Of a stretch of DNA of 20,594 nucleotides, positions 20,431 to 20,594 are shown piece by piece. A program made the translations under genes and the position numbers. Origin of the DNA: Firm-08 sp045546995 (GTDB lineage: Bacteria > Bacillota > Clostridia > Oscillospirales > QAKW01); the NCBI GenBank assembly GCA_045546995.1, contig JAZQDW010000027.1:1-20594 (forward strand). The letters are read 5' to 3'. Position 1 is the first letter of the stretch, and every line of letters starts with the position of its first letter. Below the pieces are notes generated by a model. It was not told the origin of the DNA and searched no databases. It saw nothing but the letters and a program-made list of their open reading frames with translations.

Positions 20431-20594
20431 AGCGCGTGATTGTAATCGGTTGCCCCGGAAGCGGTAAAACAACTTTTGCCGAAAAACTAAGTAAGAGAAC
20501 AGGTTTGCCGTTATATTACCTTGATGCTATCTGGCATAAGCCTGATAAAACACATATTTCAAGAGAAGAATTTGATCAAAGAATACAAGAGATT
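20427..20594 (+). CDS. P-loop kinase (adenylate kinase / FlaR-like), 5' part only
   Basis: 56 codons are present and the frame is open at the window end. The start MKRVIVIGCPGSGKTTFAEKL holds a Walker A motif, GCPGSGKTT (residues 8-16). It is followed by GLPLYYLDAIWHKPDKTHISREEFDQRI. The LDxxWHKPD block is typical of small P-loop NTPases annotated as adenylate kinase-like or DNA topology modulation protein FlaR. Nucleotide or nucleoside kinase activity is the likely role. AAGGAG lies 8 bases before the ATG. The start overlaps the stop of the four-helix-bundle remnant, suggesting the two were once translationally coupled. Confidence 0.82.
   Translation, partial: MKRVIVIGCPGSGKTTFAEKLSKRTGLPLYYLDAIWHKPDKTHISREEFDQRIQEI

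Overview
The window reads as a chromosomal piece of an endospore-forming, low-to-moderate G+C Gram-positive anaerobe of the Clostridia (Oscillospiraceae/Eubacteriales-like). The reasons are a complete spoIIIAA-AH operon followed by asp23-nusB, a type III glutamine synthetase, Hsp33, strong AGGAGG-type ribosome binding sites, sigma-A promoters with 16-18 base spacers, and tRNA genes that encode CCA. No phage, plasmid, IS transposase or CRISPR signal is seen. Assignment below class level is inference.

Layout. 1-264: tRNA-Leu(CAA) with promoter, leader hairpin and terminator. 375-4167: a YjjG-type HAD nucleotidase, a convergent membrane-anchored unknown protein, then a tight VanY-type carboxypeptidase / methyltransferase / hslO cluster. 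4187-4573: tRNA-Asp, tRNA-Phe, hairpin terminator, tRNA-Cys, terminator. 4576-5862: an accessory-looking stretch with a first hairpin array, a HAD phosphatase, a second array, and an amidohydrolase stub that keeps its promoter and ribosome binding site. 5863-8754: a polysaccharide deacetylase, an AraC-type regulator and a divergent PIG3-type quinone oxidoreductase. 8908-10903: a two-gene operon of a phosphomannomutase-like HAD enzyme and an archaeal-type sn-glycerol-1-phosphate dehydrogenase. 11120-13219 (minus): glnN. 13437-17960: the spoIIIA operon, which encodes the channel between mother cell and forespore. 18048-19803: asp23, nusB and a TsaD-like M22 protein. 19815-19975: tRNA-Ala(CGC). 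19977-20594: a third hairpin array, a broken four-helix-bundle (S23/bAvd-like) gene and the start of a P-loop kinase.

The most unusual content is the three hairpin arrays (4576-4739, 5520-5670, 19977-20148). Two are runs of short, unrelated hairpins separated by a constant 7-8 base word (TATGTAAT in one, GTGAAAT in the other). The word flips to its reverse complement after an internal arm that pairs back to the start of the array. The middle one shares the folding-back arm and inverted words but lacks clear small hairpins. All begin at or just after a terminator. The last ends about 40 bases before a four-helix-bundle gene that has lost its middle. I infer a family of structured, possibly mobile repeats, perhaps related to that protein family in the way REP repeats relate to RAYT; this is a hypothesis.

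Coordinates and residue counts were worked out by eye. Family names come from recognised motifs, with no database search.
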